From NCBI GenBank assembly GCA_905221605.1, contig CAJNDS010001114.1, positions 124,001 through 188,000 of the forward strand: a DNA stretch of 64,000 nt, given 5' to 3'. The position numbers and the translations under genes were made by a program. Positions 11,984-24,573 of this stretch are shown piece after piece. The notes below the pieces were generated by a model. It did not search any database and had not been told where the DNA came from. It saw only the letters and a list, made by a program, of their open reading frames with translations. The first letter of the stretch is position 1; each line of letters starts with the position of its first letter. Origin of the DNA: Symbiodinium natans. Its lineage: Eukaryota > Sar > Dinophyceae > Suessiales > Symbiodiniaceae.

Positions 11984-12075
11984 TACTTAGAATAGGGTTT
12001 TGGGGGGTTGCTATGGTATAGTTATAAAGGGACCATAAGGGGATAGTATTCGTAATTACTCCGACCCCAAAAGTA
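11984..12075. mobile_element. short element family E, copy 2
   Basis: Contains AGAATAGGGTTTTGGGGGG, then AAAGGGACCATAAGGGGATA and TACTCCGACCCC, the order seen in copies 3 and 5. Terminal GGGGT/ACCCC words are inverse. Confidence 0.68.
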
Positions 12076-12369
12076 TGCTCATGTGAGGGGGAGCATCCCG
12101 ACAACCTGCTGAAACAGGCGGACCTTTTCTCTCTCGGCTGCTGCCAACGCTATGCTTGAGACCTAGGACTTTTCAGCACTAAGGACCCTCGTTCCGCTGG
12201 CTCTCAACTCCCTAGTTCTGAATTCCGAGGATGGCCCTTGTAACATCCTCTTGAAGAATATTCCTAGCGATGATCCTCTTAAGCCCCACAAGGGATCATA
12301 CATGAAATCTCCCAAGGGCCGACCTAGATTCCGCAGGCCCTGGGATTTCGAAGGTTTTGGAAGCAGACC

Positions 12370-12501
12370 CCCAGCCTGGATGGAGACCCTGGAAACAAGT
12401 ATATATCTTTGGGTAGAAGTAGCCATCATGTGAACCCAGAACCCAAAAAAAAAGCATTGAAGATAGGACTGCAAAACCCAGCATCCCAGCCTGGATGGAG
12501 A
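12370..12501. mobile_element. dispersed repeat family F, copy 3, with flanking direct repeat
   Basis: GACCCTGGAAACAAGTATAT, GGGTAGAAGTAGCCATCATG and GAACCCAGAACCC match family F. A 17-bp direct repeat CCCAGCCTGGATGGAGA flanks it (starting near 12370 and 12485), unlike the other copies. Confidence 0.62.
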
Positions 12502-12669
12502 AGCGGTGTATCCGGAGCACGGCGAGCTGCTCGAAGTGCTGCCTCCCATGACGAGGGGCTCAGGCACTTCGTCTCGCAGGGATGTGATGACAGTCATTTT
12601 GCCACATACCCCAAGAGCCTCTGAACCCCAGAAGCCCCAGCAACTTTCGATCTGCCTTTCAGCTGTCAG

Positions 12670-12785
12670 AAGACGAAGAAGCAGCAGCAGCAGCAGCAGA
12701 AGCAGAAGCAGAAGCAGAAGGAAGAAGAAGAATAATAATAAGAATAAGAAGAAGAAACAAAGAGAGAGAGAGAGAGAGAGAGAGG
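12670..12785. repeat. compound purine-rich microsatellite
   Basis: AGC, AGAAGC, AAGAAT and AG runs in succession; Arg/Ser/Glu-rich frames across it are repeat translations. Confidence 0.95.
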
Positions 12786-13539
12786 AAGAGAAGGACAGTT
12801 TAAAGGAAAGCGTTCCTTAACCTGAAGGCCCTTTTGTGAGTCTGTTGAATAAGATGCTTTCATTGTCCACCTACATCTTTCCAGTCATATCTCGAACTTT
12901 ATTCTAGCTCAACGCCCGGTCCAAAAAAGTGGCCTCGCGGTGCTGCTCCCGCCTGGCCAGCCTCGTCGGCCTCTGGCGGTGAGACTTCGGGGCTGCGAGG
13001 GCTTAGGGCTCAATCCCCTACACGGTCGATCTGTCTCTGGCAGCAGTTGCCAGCATGAGGGGCCAGGGCCAGGAGCCCTCCTTCGGAACGGTACCATAAT
13101 GCGGGGAGTGTGATGAGGAGTCCCCTGCCCTTAAAGAAGGGAGGGTCACCTCTGCGTTGCCGAGGGGAGAGTTTGGTCCCGCGGGCGTGTTGGGAAAATC
13201 GCTCCGGCCGGGTGCAGACCTCCGACCAGGGCACCTTTGCTTTCTTGTTGCTGAGATTCGGAAGAGTTCTACGAGGGCAATGCCAACCCTTTCTCACTTG
13301 AACCCTGCCACCTATGCCTCTCGAGATGTGAGACTCGCGCAAGAAGATTCAGGCTTAGCGTTCCTGATGTGAGTTGTTAGAATGATGCGAGTGCAATGAA
13401 GCTGCCACACCCCACCTTACGCAAGAAACTCACTCAACTCACCAAGAACCTGGACAATCAGCCCTCATCCCCCCTTCCTCTTCCCCCTCCCCCGACCCCT
13501 GCTTGATTTCTAACACTTAATATAGGGGCCTTAACAATT

Positions 13540-13632
13540 AGAATAATTAGAATAGGGGTTTTGGGGGGCTATTAGAGTACATTTATGTACGGACCGCAAG
13601 GGAATATTGTTTGCAAGTATTCCGACCTCTAT
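13540..13632. mobile_element. short element family E, copy 3
   Basis: Contains AGAATAGGGGTTTTGGGGGG near the left, GGACCGCAAGGGAATATT in the middle and TATTCCGACCTCTAT at the right, aligned with copies 2 and 5. Confidence 0.68.
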
Positions 13633-13731
13633 GGTAAGCCCTTTTGCACCTCGAGGCCTTCCAGCTGCGCGGGGACGCAGGCGCGCCGCTCCTTGGCCGA
13701 GGCCATCTGCCTGCAGTGACAGCTGAAGCCC

Positions 13732-13765
13732 CTAGGGTTTAGGGTTTAGGGTTTAGGGTTTAGGC
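13732..13765 (+). repeat. telomere-like array
   Basis: Five TTTAGGG units directly after a GC-rich, unrelated stretch (13650-13730). Confidence 0.95.
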
Positions 13766-14053
13766 AAAAGATGACATATAGGGTGACTAGGCCCTAGCAG
13801 TTTTGGGCTCCTGTTGTCGGAAAAGGGCACAACACGCCCAAACCGTGTCATGAGGCTTGCCAACAGCCTGGAGACGATTTTCAAAGCCCAAGGCCAAGTT
13901 TGAACTTTCTAGAGCGTAGGCACAAACATACGTGGAAGGGTTCTGGAACAAAGGGCTTCGAAGCGGCCCTTCCTGGCGGCCCCAAAATTTTCGGAGGCTT
14001 TTGGGGGAGATCTCGATGCAGGCCGAGGCTTGTCGACTGCACTGCAGCACGTT

Positions 14054-14092
14054 TTTAGGGGCTCAGGGTTTAGGGCTTAGGGCTTAGGGTTT
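14054..14092 (+). repeat. telomere-like tract
   Basis: TTCAGGG, TTTAGGG and CTTAGGG units. Confidence 0.88.
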
Positions 14093-16131
14093 CACATCCC
14101 CAAACCGCCTAAGCCACATGCACCGTGGACACGCTGTTTCTGTCGTCTCGCGTGCTTCAACGAAAACTGAAAGTTGTCCGACAGCAGTGGCCCCACCAAA
14201 GGCATCCCTCTTTATCTGATCTTGAACCTTCGAAAGTACCACTTTTGCGGACCAAGACCCTAAACGCAGAACTCCCTAAAAATGATACCCTAGCACCTTC
14301 CACCTCAGGGACACCCAGCTGCTGGCTGCTGGTGGCCATTTTCAACCGCCACCACTGAACTCCCTCAGAGAAACTACCGCAGAAGCCGTCAGCCAGCCCT
14401 TCATGAGCCCTCCCCCCAGACTGCTAGACCTCAACCCTGAAATCCTCTCCGAAACCACCCATAGACCCGCAAGGCTCTAAGGTCCCGCCTCTCCCACTGA
14501 GGGCGTGGCAACCGCCGGACCAAGTCTTGCTTTTCGACGAGGCCACTACAGGAGAGCCCTCGCCTCACTTGAGCTCTCAAAGTCTGGGTTTGGCGTTTGG
14601 GGCTTGGGGCGCCGCGTTCAAGAGTTCTGGGCATGTCACATGAAGGCCACGCGACGCAGCGCCTCAAGCTGAGCATTTTTGGCTTAGAGGAAAAGTACAT
14701 CTGTTTATGCCCTCAACCTCTCCTGTAGGCGACTGTGGAGGGGTGCTGGCATAGCGTGATCACGATGCCTGAGGGTGGCACTCGCGCAGCTTTTCGCGAA
14801 GCTCTCTCACTGAGAGCCTGGCAGTGTTAGCTGCGCCGAAGCAACGTGTGTAAGGGTGTCTCGAAAATAGATGGAACTCAGCTGGTCGTGCACCCGGAAG
14901 CAACCCCTGCACCTGAACCCAGTGTCACGGTTCCGACAGACAGACCGACAGGCACCGACACGGAGACAGACAGAGACAGACAAACAGAGGGAGAATGAAG
15001 TGAGTTCGTGCGCTCATTCGCGCATTCACTCCGTTCATTCATTCGTTTCCGATGCATTCCTGCAAGCTAAAAGGCTTAGAAACCAAATGATAAGGAGTTT
15101 ACGCTATCCTTAATATATTCACTCATTTACTTCTTTTATCCCTTTCATTTGAATTATTAATTGACTTCTGTTCACTCTTCATTTGGACACCTTCAAAAGA
15201 GCTTCCTAAATGACACCCAAACTGCGATGTTGGATTCTTGTTTCCTTTGTCTGGTTTGCTTGTTTGGTTCACAGGCCGGTTATCTTCTTGTTAATGGTGT
15301 GCGTGCCATACATATACACACACACACAAAATCAAAACACACAACTCAGAACCACGCACGCAGACAAAACACACACACACACAGAACACAAAACACAGAA
15401 CATCCTCATGATGTTCCTCCTGGCAAAGGCTGGTGGCCCGGAAACAGGGGCAAAGGCGCAAAGGAGGATGTGCATACGTACTAAAACTTCTCTCTCAGAC
15501 TCTTAAAGCCTTGGCGGTCTGCAAGCGTGGCGGCAGTGCAAACTCAGACTGTCCTCAACTTCCTGCAGAGGACACGGATTTAAAAGTGAAAATTGTGCAG
15601 GGTTGGGTGTACGGTTGCAGGTGGAATTGGAACGTTGCCGCCTCGAAAGAATACAACTTTGAGCCTTTTAAAACCTTGTAGTACCGCACCGGGCGGAACG
15701 CTGGGCACACCGATTGGCTGGAAAGCCTTCATGTCTGGGCAACCGGCATGACTGCAGTAGAAGGGCGACAAGCAAGAAGAAGTGACTACATGAGCCTGGA
15801 CATTATAATTATGTTGTTCAAGCATCGGAGCGGTGATTGGGTGTGTATAGGTGTTGGTGTGGGTGTGGGTGGTGTGTGTGGGTGGTGTGTGTGTGGGGCT
15901 TGGTTTTATTGTTTTCTGTCTTCTTGCTGCAGACTTCGGCCGCGCCGAGGGAAACCTTTGATCATGAGGAAAAAGCTTCCACGGATGTGAACCCTCAAGT
16001 CCTGAACCGTAAGGAGCGTTAGAATCCAAGTGAAACCGAGTGCGACAACCACAGGGTGTCGGTTTAAAGGGCGCGGCTAAAGGGCTACGGGTTGTCAAAG
16101 CCAGAAACACAGACCCCAACACCCTAGAAAC
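14093..16131. other. gene-free stretch with CA/GT microsatellites
   Basis: CA-rich runs at 15316-15390 and GTGTGG-type runs at 15842-15895. The region 15100-15250 is AT-rich compared with its surroundings. No gene is supported. Confidence 0.45.
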
Positions 16132-16212
16132 TTAGTTGCTGAGTTCATAAGCCCCAAAAAAGGTGTACACTTTCAGTTCAAAAGGGGATTCTAGTATCCC
16201 AACAGGTGTAAA
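16132..16212. mobile_element. dispersed repeat family G, copy 2
   Basis: CTTAGTTGCTGAGTTCATAA, CCCCAAAAAAGG and CACTTTCAGTTCAAAAGGG match copy 1. Here only four Cs stand where copy 1 has twenty. Confidence 0.6.
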
Positions 16213-16354
16213 GGGCACTCATTCAGCTACTGAGTAAACGAAACTGAGCACACTGGAATGCCAGGCTGCCTCCTCCTCTGGCTCTGCCTCCTCTTGGCCG
16301 AGAACCTGCTCTGCCAGCCTCAGCCACAGAAGCCACAAAAGACCCGAGGTTTGC

Positions 16355-16432
16355 CTAATAGAGGGGTCGGAGTAGTTACAAATGATGGTCCCTTTGTAAG
16401 TGTACTATTTGGTCAGGCCCCTATATTCAGGA
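16355..16432. mobile_element. short element family E, copy 4 (reverse orientation)
   Basis: ATAGAGGGGTCGGAGTAGTT followed by ATGGTCCCTTTGTAA is the reverse complement of the right half of family E. The other end GGCCCCTATATTC is diverged. Confidence 0.58.
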
Positions 16433-17917
16433 TCGTAGTGTTGGACCTGTACTAGGGGGAGGTCTCGAAGACAGCAAGCTTGCCGACTTGAAGAGGAGGC
16501 TGCGGCAGAATTGTGGAGTCACGCAAAAAGCCCTCCATCAACACGAGTTTTCCGGTGAAGTGACTTTAAAATTCGACTGGGGTTGGGGGGTGAGGGAGCC
16601 ACTGTAAAGAGTGTCCTGACAGATGCCCATCTGCTTTGGCGAGTGGGACACATTGAAGAAGGATGAACATTGCAAGCCAGACCCCCAGTTTGCTCAAACC
16701 CTCATTCGTTAAAGCCTGCCGGGCTTTCTCGCTCAGACGCTTGGAGTCGAAGGGATTGAGGTGGCGTGTAGATCTATGTAGCAAAACAAGACTTTCTCCA
16801 CGACGGTCTTATGATGTCTTTTGTCGTGAGGACCATGCCCGACAACCCAGGCCCATCCACACTAATAGTTCATGGACATGAAAGAATCTGAGTGATTTCG
16901 TTGGTTGCAAACGCAGTGGCAAGCCAGGAGACACCGCTTCGCTTCAGCAAGACTTTGCGTGCACTCGCTAGTGTAGCAAGTCCGAAGCACCACACCCTAA
17001 TCCTCTCGGTCCCAGAGGAAAGTCGCCCTTTACATTCCTTGCGACTACGTTGCGTGCTGCTGGCAGCCGCGGGGGCGTCGCCAAACGGCCGGTGCGGGTC
17101 GAAACGCTGGGGCCTTCAGTCTAGGATTCAAGCTTTTGGGTGACAAGGGTTCAAAGGTGCAGAGGCCTCCTAAGCAAGACAAACCCTCAACTCTGAACTT
17201 CCTGAGCCCTGCGTGAAGCGATGTGAAGAGCCTTGGGGTTGGGATTCTAGATCTCGAGGGTTGGGAAATTCGTATTTGGATCTCTGGGTTTTCGGGGGCC
17301 AAGAGTGCAAGAAGATAGCTTGTGCCACCAGCCATGATGTGTTTTCATGGCCTAGACCCAGGCATTCTTCGCAGATCCCAGCATGCTTACGCTTCAAAAG
17401 CAATGGTTACTGCCCAGGCTGCTCTACTGATTCGACTGAGCTTCCCCTGCGTGGTTCGGGTGCAGGAAAGCTTCCGCGAGGCATTCGGGCTCAATTCGGG
17501 ATTTCGAATTTTAGTGGTTTGGGCATGGGTTTGGGTCACAAACCCAACCCCTCCCTCAACCCGACGCTCTTTTTCATGGGCATCTTGGGTCTAGGTTCCG
17601 ACATGCGCAAATCTAAAAATGCATACGACTGCGTCCTCACGACCTTCGCAAAGATTTAGAGGTCAAGACCTCACAGCTTGACCTGAAGCCCAGACACCCA
17701 CGATTGGCCCAAATGAAACCATTAGCCATGAAAGCTAAGCCGTAACCACCTGCCTCTCCACCAAGAACACCTAGCGATCGCATTCTTCGCACAGCCAGCC
17801 CTTCTCTGGATCTTGGGGGTTAGGGTTTAGGGCGTACATGTCAAATAACTCGAAAGACCCCTCTATGAGCTCTTTCCGGCCCTCAAGTCGCTCACTGAAG
17901 CCGATCTTTAAGAGGCA
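16433..17917. other. gene-free stretch
   Basis: Long frames on both strands at 17213-17659 and 17045-17403 overlap each other and show no domain. Short telomere-like words occur near 17818. Confidence 0.4.
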
Positions 17918-18060
17918 AAAGGAGGGACCCCTAGAAGGGACCCTTGATCTTATTCCCCTATATAGCCCCTATATCTCTTATATAGTCCCTAATATACCTA
18001 AGTAGCCTCCAAATAACCCCCAAAGCAACCCCTAAGATCCCTCATAAGGGTCCCTCCTTT
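17918..18060. mobile_element. MITE family H, single copy (143 bp)
   Basis: The left AAAGGAGGGACCC and right GGGTCCCTCCTTT are a perfect 13-bp inverted repeat, with weaker pairing inside. The centre is rich in CCCTATAT-like words. No convincing target duplication. Confidence 0.68.
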
Positions 18061-18200
18061 AGCCCCTTGAGATATGACAATGAAGGCAGGTGGCTGTGCT
18101 AGCCGTAAACCTTCTCAAGGAATCATGACACCCCGTAATCCCCAAGCCCTACATGCTTCATCCTGTCCAGGCTTCACCTACTTTCGAGAAGCAAGCTAGG

Positions 18201-18256
18201 AACCCTAAACCCTAAACCCTAAACCCTACGCCCTACACCCTACACCCTAAACCCTC
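18201..18256 (-). repeat. telomere-like array
   Basis: CCCTAAA with CCCTACG and CCCTACA units. Confidence 0.95.
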
Positions 18257-20957
18257 AAGGCAAATCTGATCTTGGGCGCCCCGGCGGCTCAAGGTCTTCG
18301 CCGGCAACGGCGTCAGGGAGGACGAGGATGCCAGGCCCTCGGCACAGCTCCCAGGATCTCTACGGCCAGGGACTTCAGTCATTTGCATGAAATGGGCCAA
18401 ATGCCGGGTATTGCAGGCATGAAGGCTTCTGTAGCCCAGGGTCGGAAGGTTTCGAGTTGTGGTGAGGCTGCGATTTGGGAATTTCTGCCTGTGGAGAACG
18501 AGTTTTTGGGCTAGTTAATTTAGCCGCTGGAAGGGTGTGGAATGTCTCATGAGGCGATGGCAGAAAGCCTTGAAGTGTAAACATGCCCCAACATCTCAGC
18601 CCTAACCAAGAAGGCAAAGACCGTTGAGATCCTGGCTTTGAGCTTCGGCAGGCTCCGCAGTCTCGGGATCGGGGGCCTCACTTCAAGATTTAACTTGAAC
18701 GTTTCAAGCTAATTCGGTTGACGTCCAGGGATTTCAGAGCTAAACCAACATCCGAGGGAAGCGACGGCACAACGTTCTGACCTCCTTGACGGCCGAACCT
18801 TCAGGCTAAGTCCAGGACAGCAGCGGATTGGAGAGCCTTGCAAACAACCTTAGCTCAGGGTTTCCACGCTTGTACTCCAGACTCCTGAAGCCCTGTAACA
18901 AACCGCATGCCTAATGCCTAAACACATAATCGACATCGTAACCAAAGAGAACCCTAAACCCGGAGTGCATGCTCGCCCTCAAGCTCCCGAAGAACGAAGC
19001 CCCTAGACCCTCAAGTCTAAGAGCCCTTTTGATTGTTTTTGATTCTTTCTTTTGTGTGCGTGTGTCTGGGAGAGCAGAGCCCAGGGACAGGGTGGATATT
19101 GGCACAGAAAAGCAGACATTGGCCTCCAACCTTAACAGAGCCGTTGGCTCCCAAACTCTAAGCTTTCAACCAATCAACAATGACTCCCTATAAGCCCTAC
19201 ACCCTAAGCGCTAAAACAACCAAAAATGAATCCCTATAAGGCTTTGACGCAACCAAAAATAACTCCCCATAAGCCCGAAGCCCTAGGCTCTACAAGACAA
19301 ACCGAGTGTGTATCCCTAGAATACCTAAGTCCTAACCCCTAAACGCTACATGCTTCCATAGCCAAGCAGGCTGTGGAAACCCAAAGCCTTTGAAAACCTA
19401 TTGCCTCAACCCAACATAGAAACCGTGCCTTCATCTACGTGGTATGAACGCTCTACCTCCAGGCAATAAGAATACTGTGGGCTCTTGACCGCTGTCACCA
19501 TCACTTCCTGTCTCTTGTGCGGCCGACTTGTTACCCTCGTTCCCCCTTTGACTACTGAGGGTGTAAAGTGAGTGATATGTAGTGAGCTCACAGGCGTGCT
19601 TTTACAAGTTCACGCATGACATTACGCCGTGAGCGAACGAAATGAGCAAGCACAAAAGACCCGTTCACAAGCTCACTCTTCATGGTAGTACTTGTGCTGC
19701 GCGAAAAAGACGAAACTCATGTGTGATACACCCCAAGTTCATGTGGACGACCACCTTCCCTTCTAAGCCACGAGGCTGTTTAAATGATGATACCTTTCTG
19801 GGCTCAGGGTTTGGATGGTTGGGTGCAGGGTTTGGATGGTTGGGCTCAGGGGAGGCTTGCTGCGCATAGCAGCTTTGCCAGTGCACTTAGCTCACCATTT
19901 AGGGTTCAACCCCGAGTGGTAGATGGCTTCATAGTTTTGCATGGTTGCACACGACCAAAGCCCTACTAAAAGCCTTATGACCCCTCAAGACATCTGAAAG
20001 CCTCGCATTTATAATGATTTTAGGGTGGACAAGGGAGGGTGCTTCTAGATGCTTAGGACGCTCTTGTCAATGCCAACACCCCGAACGCCCATAAACCCCA
20101 AACCCTGAGCACCCATAAACCAACGGAGCACAAACCGAGCCGCTGCGCCGGCGGAGATCAGCCACCCGCAGCAAGCGGCCTCTGTGAAGGGTGCAAGGGG
20201 CTGACGGCTTCTTCTTATCTTAGGGCCTTTGGGCTTCGGGGTTCAGGTTGCGGGCTTGAACGTATTGGGAAACTGAAGGATGGGAGTGCCCTTACGGAGT
20301 ACCCCTGCAAAGCAAGCAGGCGGTCATGAACGACCCTGGGATGTCCTTTGGCACTGATCACAGCGATGTGCTCGCACGGCTTTCGGTACCCCTTCAACGT
20401 CACCGGCTCAGACAAAGCAATCTGATGATGATTCCGAGCGAGAAAGGGAGAGAGAGAGAGGAACAGCAAATCAGCTGCTGGCAGCCTGTTCGCATCCATC
20501 ATATCAACAATATGCTTATCTGGAGATGTACATGGATGGCTTTCAGCAAGCTTCCATGCATCAAGAGCGACAGTCAATAAGCTGGGACCCAATCCCTCAA
20601 CTCTCACATTCTAAGCATAGGCTGTGCACGCGAAGCATGCCCCCCGGTTTTTCTGCTCTCGCAGTTCTGCGACGCGTGTTTGCCCACTGCCTCGAGCCCT
20701 AGACCCGATTCGGATGCTTTTGCTTGGGGGTTCCTACGTCAGCTTCCTCTTTGGATGCTTGCATGTCTCTTGGTTCAGGGTCCTGCCTGTTCTTGGACTT
20801 TACAGAATCTTCAAGAACGACGATTCTCGAGAACTCCCCACCTAACGTGTGAGACGTAGGTCCTGCTGGACCTGCTGTCCGAAGATGAGGCACAGGGTGG
20901 AGCTAAGTCTAGCTCCACTAAACCCTGAACCTAGAGCTGTTGGGAGTGGGCCCTTAA
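18257..20957. other. gene-free stretch with small direct repeats
   Basis: Three copies of a CAACCAAAAATGAATCCCTA-like word lie at about 19168, 19216 and 19250. A 21-bp unit (GGTTGGGCTCAGGGTTTGGA plus one base) occurs about 2.5 times at 19800-19852. No gene is supported. Confidence 0.5.
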
Positions 20958-20991
20958 GGTTTAGGGTTTAGGGTTTAGGGTTTAGGGCTTT
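20958..20991 (+). repeat. telomere-like array
   Basis: About five TTTAGGG units. Confidence 0.95.
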
Positions 20992-21136
20992 AGAGCCCTC
21001 AACCCAACAGCCGGCCTGCCGGTCTGAGGCTGAAGGGGTTGCAGAGCTTACCAGGGGTTTCAAGCTTGGCCTAGGGTCGAAGGGGGACTACAGCTCAGCT
21101 TTGCTGCAGGATGTCATCCCCTGGGGCTCCAGCTCC

Positions 21137-21213
21137 AGGGTTTAGGGTTTAGGGTTTAGGGTTTAGGGTTTAGGGTTTAGGGTTTAGGGTTTAGGGTTTA
21201 GGGTTCAGGGTTT
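21137..21213 (+). repeat. telomere-like array (TTTAGGG then CCCTAAA pair)
   Basis: Eleven units; an opposite array follows 144 bp later, in the reverse order to most pairs here. Confidence 0.97.
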
Positions 21214-21357
21214 CCCAGAGGCGCCATGCCCTGAACCTCAACATTTCTCGGACTCGAAGAAGGGTAAGTGTTCTGTCTGCGCCCAGGCTTTGGGGCGCAG
21301 CCGAATCAGGGGAAGCTTGAAAATTAAGCAGGGGCGCCTGTGGGTTTGGTGCCATTT

Positions 21358-21427
21358 TTAAACCCTAAACCCTAAACCCTAAGCCCTAAACCCTAAACCC
21401 CAAGCCCTAGCCCTAAACCCTAAACCC
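21358..21427 (-). repeat. telomere-like array
   Basis: CCCTAAA with CCCTAAG and CCCCAAG variants. Confidence 0.95.
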
Positions 21428-22510
21428 ATCAACACGCCTCCTGAAAGCCTATGGCTCGCAAAGAAGTGCGAAGCTCAGGTCTTAAATCAGGGGTTCATCA
21501 GGGGTTCGTAGCCCTTCTCTGGAGGCCTCAGGCAAAGCTCATGGATGTGAGTTTTGAGGTGTGTTGAGGCGCTTCAGGAGTTTCGGCCCCCCCGCCCCCC
21601 CCCTCTTTCCACGCGCCTGCCACCGCCAACCCCCCCTCCCCCCCCTCCGCGACCACAACGTTTCGAGCTGTGGTGCTGCCATTGTTTTCCGGATCCTGCG
21701 CTTTGTTCGCACCACGTATAATCAAGGCTGATCAGGCTTTATACCTCCAGTAGCAACGTGCGCCTGTAGGTGATCCTCCGCGTGTAGCACGCGCTGTCTT
21801 GCGTGCCGCGCTACTGCCCTCCTGCGCAGTACCTGCGGTAACTCAAGGGTCCTGAGTCCCAAACCCCAAAAAGCCTAATTAAACCCGGTGCATCGCCTTG
21901 TGCCGTGAGTTTCTGCTGCTTTCACCCAGCTGGGGGCTTGGGGGCTTCGAGGAGTTTCCAAACCTACGAGGCTTTCGGGTTCACGGTGTAGTGCCATAGA
22001 CGCCAGCGCAAACTCACCTTGCACCGTCTTCGGCAAAACCTTCGCGCTACAGTGTCGCTTCCCGCTCATACCAACATTTTCAGGCCGAGCAATGTCAACA
22101 GATCCCAGTGAGTAAGCAATTTTCGGATTGGGTGAGCCTGTCATGGTCCATGACATGTGAAGCCTACAAATCCACTGCATGAAGATACCTTCCCTACCAC
22201 CGTGTACATTCACAAGCCACACACTTTTTTAAGGACCTAAACCGCAGCCTGGAGTAATAGGTGCCAAACTGGCAGCAGAACACACAAAAACACCTGAAAA
22301 CTTAGGCCTTCAGTTGTGGGTTCCTTTGGGGGGTGCTCGGCCTGCTGGGAGGGGCCCCATCCGCCTGACCACGACTGGCGTCCTCGGTCGCCTGCCGGAG
22401 TGTCGGATTCTGGATTTCGGTTTTGGACCGCTTGGTAGCTTCAAGGGAGTCGGGCCCTACTCCTAGACGATGTGAGTACAAGTCAAAGAAGTCCTGGGAG
22501 CCTCCGGTGC
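21428..22510. other. gene-free stretch
   Basis: C-rich imperfect runs at 21585-21655. Frames on the minus strand (to 115 codons) show no recognisable domain. Confidence 0.4.
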
Positions 22511-22642
22511 CCAAACCCTAAACCCTAATTACTCCCTAAACCGTGCACCCTAGTTACACCCTGGACCCCAAACCGGTACCCCTGTCGTCAGGTGCTAACT
22601 AGGACCCGGAGCATTGAGTGCAGCTCGCAAAAACTCCCAAAT

Positions 22643-22698
22643 CCTAGACCCTAAACCCTAACCCTAAACCCTAAACCCTAAACCCTAAACCCTAAACC
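22643..22698 (-). repeat. telomere-like array
   Basis: Eight CCCTAAA-type units, one six bases long. Confidence 0.95.
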
Positions 22699-22812
22699 TC
22701 CTAGACACTAAAAGCACTTCAGGCTGGTTCTCAAATTTAGGGAATGAGAAGACTAGGGCCCTGCGTATAAACCGTTTAAGGGATTATGTAAGGCCCTAAT
22801 TCCCTCATTCCC

Positions 22813-22860
22813 TATATATAGATTAATATATCTATATATATATATATATATATTAATATG
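22813..22860. repeat. TA-rich microsatellite
   Basis: TATATA runs with TTAATA interruptions. Confidence 0.92.
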
Positions 22861-23333
22861 AATTTTTTCTTCGTGAAGGGCATGAACAGGGACCTACTTC
22901 CCTCATTCTCTGCTTAGAACCAGGGGGGGTGGGCTTGGGGGCTGAAGGAGAAGCTACCAGACATGCCGGGCTTTTGTTCTCGAGGCTTCACACGGTATGC
23001 CAAGACGTGAGAGCCGCGCAGAACAACTCCAAACTGCTGGCTTCATGATAGAACCACCAGCCGCCCAAAAAGAACTAAAGCCTCTACACACTCAACACCG
23101 CGAAAGCCGCCAAAAGCTAAGCAACGACCCCAAAACCCGATCTTAGGTTTCTAGACCCTGGAACCTGAAACCCTAAACCCAAAGATAAACCCTAAACCCT
23201 AAACCCTGAAGTTCTGAGGTGTAGGAGTATGTGGAGGAAGGCCCAGGCCCATGAGCAGGGCAAGGCTTGACTCGGGACCGTGAACATCCTGAAGCTTACA
23301 TCCAACCGTCAACCCTGAACCGCACAGGCATCT

Positions 23334-23370
23334 CTACTATTTGCTTAAGAACCCCCCCCCCCCCCCCCCA

Positions 23371-23401
<31 letters not shown>

Positions 23402-23475
23402 CACCATATTCTTCCTTATAAGGGCAATGTAGGGATTACCTTTTTTTTGGGGGGGGGTTCTTAAGCAAGTAGTAG
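23334..23475. mobile_element. MITE family A, copy 1 (142 bp)
   Basis: Left end reads CTACTATTTGCTTAAGAACC and the right end is its near-perfect inverse ending AAGCAAGTAGTAG. It is flanked by a 4-bp direct repeat ATCT (23330-23333 and 23476-23479), which looks like a target-site duplication. Inside are an 18-base poly-C run, a poly-A run and a CA repeat, so the longer length comes from simple-repeat expansion. No coding capacity. Confidence 0.85.
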
Positions 23476-23595
23476 ATCTGAGAAGGCTGCCAGAAGCTTC
23501 TTGCCCAACAAGCACAGCAAGACCAGAGAGCTGATCACGAGGGCGAGGGCAATCTGGGCTCACTGTTCCGAGGATTTCCGGGGACGCTTTTCAGG

Positions 23596-23683
23596 ACCCT
23601 AAACCCTAAACCCTAAACCCTAAACCCTACACCCTAAACCCTATAAACCCTAAACCCTAAACCCTAAACCCTAGCCCTAAACC
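23596..23683 (-). repeat. telomere-like array
   Basis: CCCTAAA with CCCTACA, CCCTATAAA and CCCTAG variants. It begins 120 bp after MITE A copy 1. Confidence 0.96.
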
Positions 23684-24540
23684 ATGGCAGAATCAGAACA
23701 ACTCAAGGTTTGGTGAGTGTTGTCGGCGGGAACTTTAAAACCCAAATTTTGCAAGACGTAGCCCAACCGAGCGTTCCGAGGAAGTGCTAGGTGTTACTAG
23801 CAAACATTCGGGCTTCCCGCCTTTTAAAGAGAGGAGTGGTTGAAGGCCTCGAGAACTGTCCGACTAATGTGACAAATGACAAACGCCAGCTTAGGAACTG
23901 AACCGCTTTCGGGGGAACAAATTCCATTGCACGCGTGTTTCCAGGGCCTGACAAGGCCCGATCTTGCATCGACCGTTCTTTAGACCAGAGACAAAACGAC
24001 GTGAGACGACGTGCGCACGCACCTCAGTGCCTAAGCAGAGAGGAGAAGGGGTTTACTGAAATACTCGCCCGCATTGTTGCGCGCGCGCGCGCGCCTCTCC
24101 CAGGAATGGGCGGGCTTCGAGGCTGAAAGCAGGTCTCACTACAGGCGTTCAATGGGTTCAAGAGAGTCAAGGGTTTGGAGTAAAACTTTTAGGACTTAAG
24201 GCGGATTGGGGGATGAAGGCCGCTTTGTCTACGTTAGGAGTGGGCATTCTGACTTCTCGTGTTCAGGGTTGAGCATCCCGGGCTCAGCCTCTCCAATCCA
24301 AGCCTAAGGGAATGATGCTTTCAGCGTTTCGTGAGTGTGTAATGACCCCCCTAAAACACAAAGCCATCCGATTCGTCGTGCAAATAATCTTTAGCAGCGG
24401 CTTTCCCACGACAACACCTGATGACAGGTTTTTGCATACCTCACCCGCACGAACGATGGCTTAACAACAGTTGAGGCCTCAGTTTTGCAAGGGTTCCGTT
24501 GCATTTACAAGGGTTCCGGGCTTTCGGTATTTCAGGCTGT
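23684..24540. other. gene-free stretch
   Basis: A short GC dinucleotide run at 24079-24093. No gene supported. Confidence 0.4.
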
Positions 24541-24573
24541 GACCCTAAACCCTAAACCCTAAACCATAAACCC
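24541..24573 (-). repeat. short telomere-like array
   Basis: About four CCCTAAA units; two TTTAGGG units stand in opposite orientation at 24673-24688. Confidence 0.9.
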
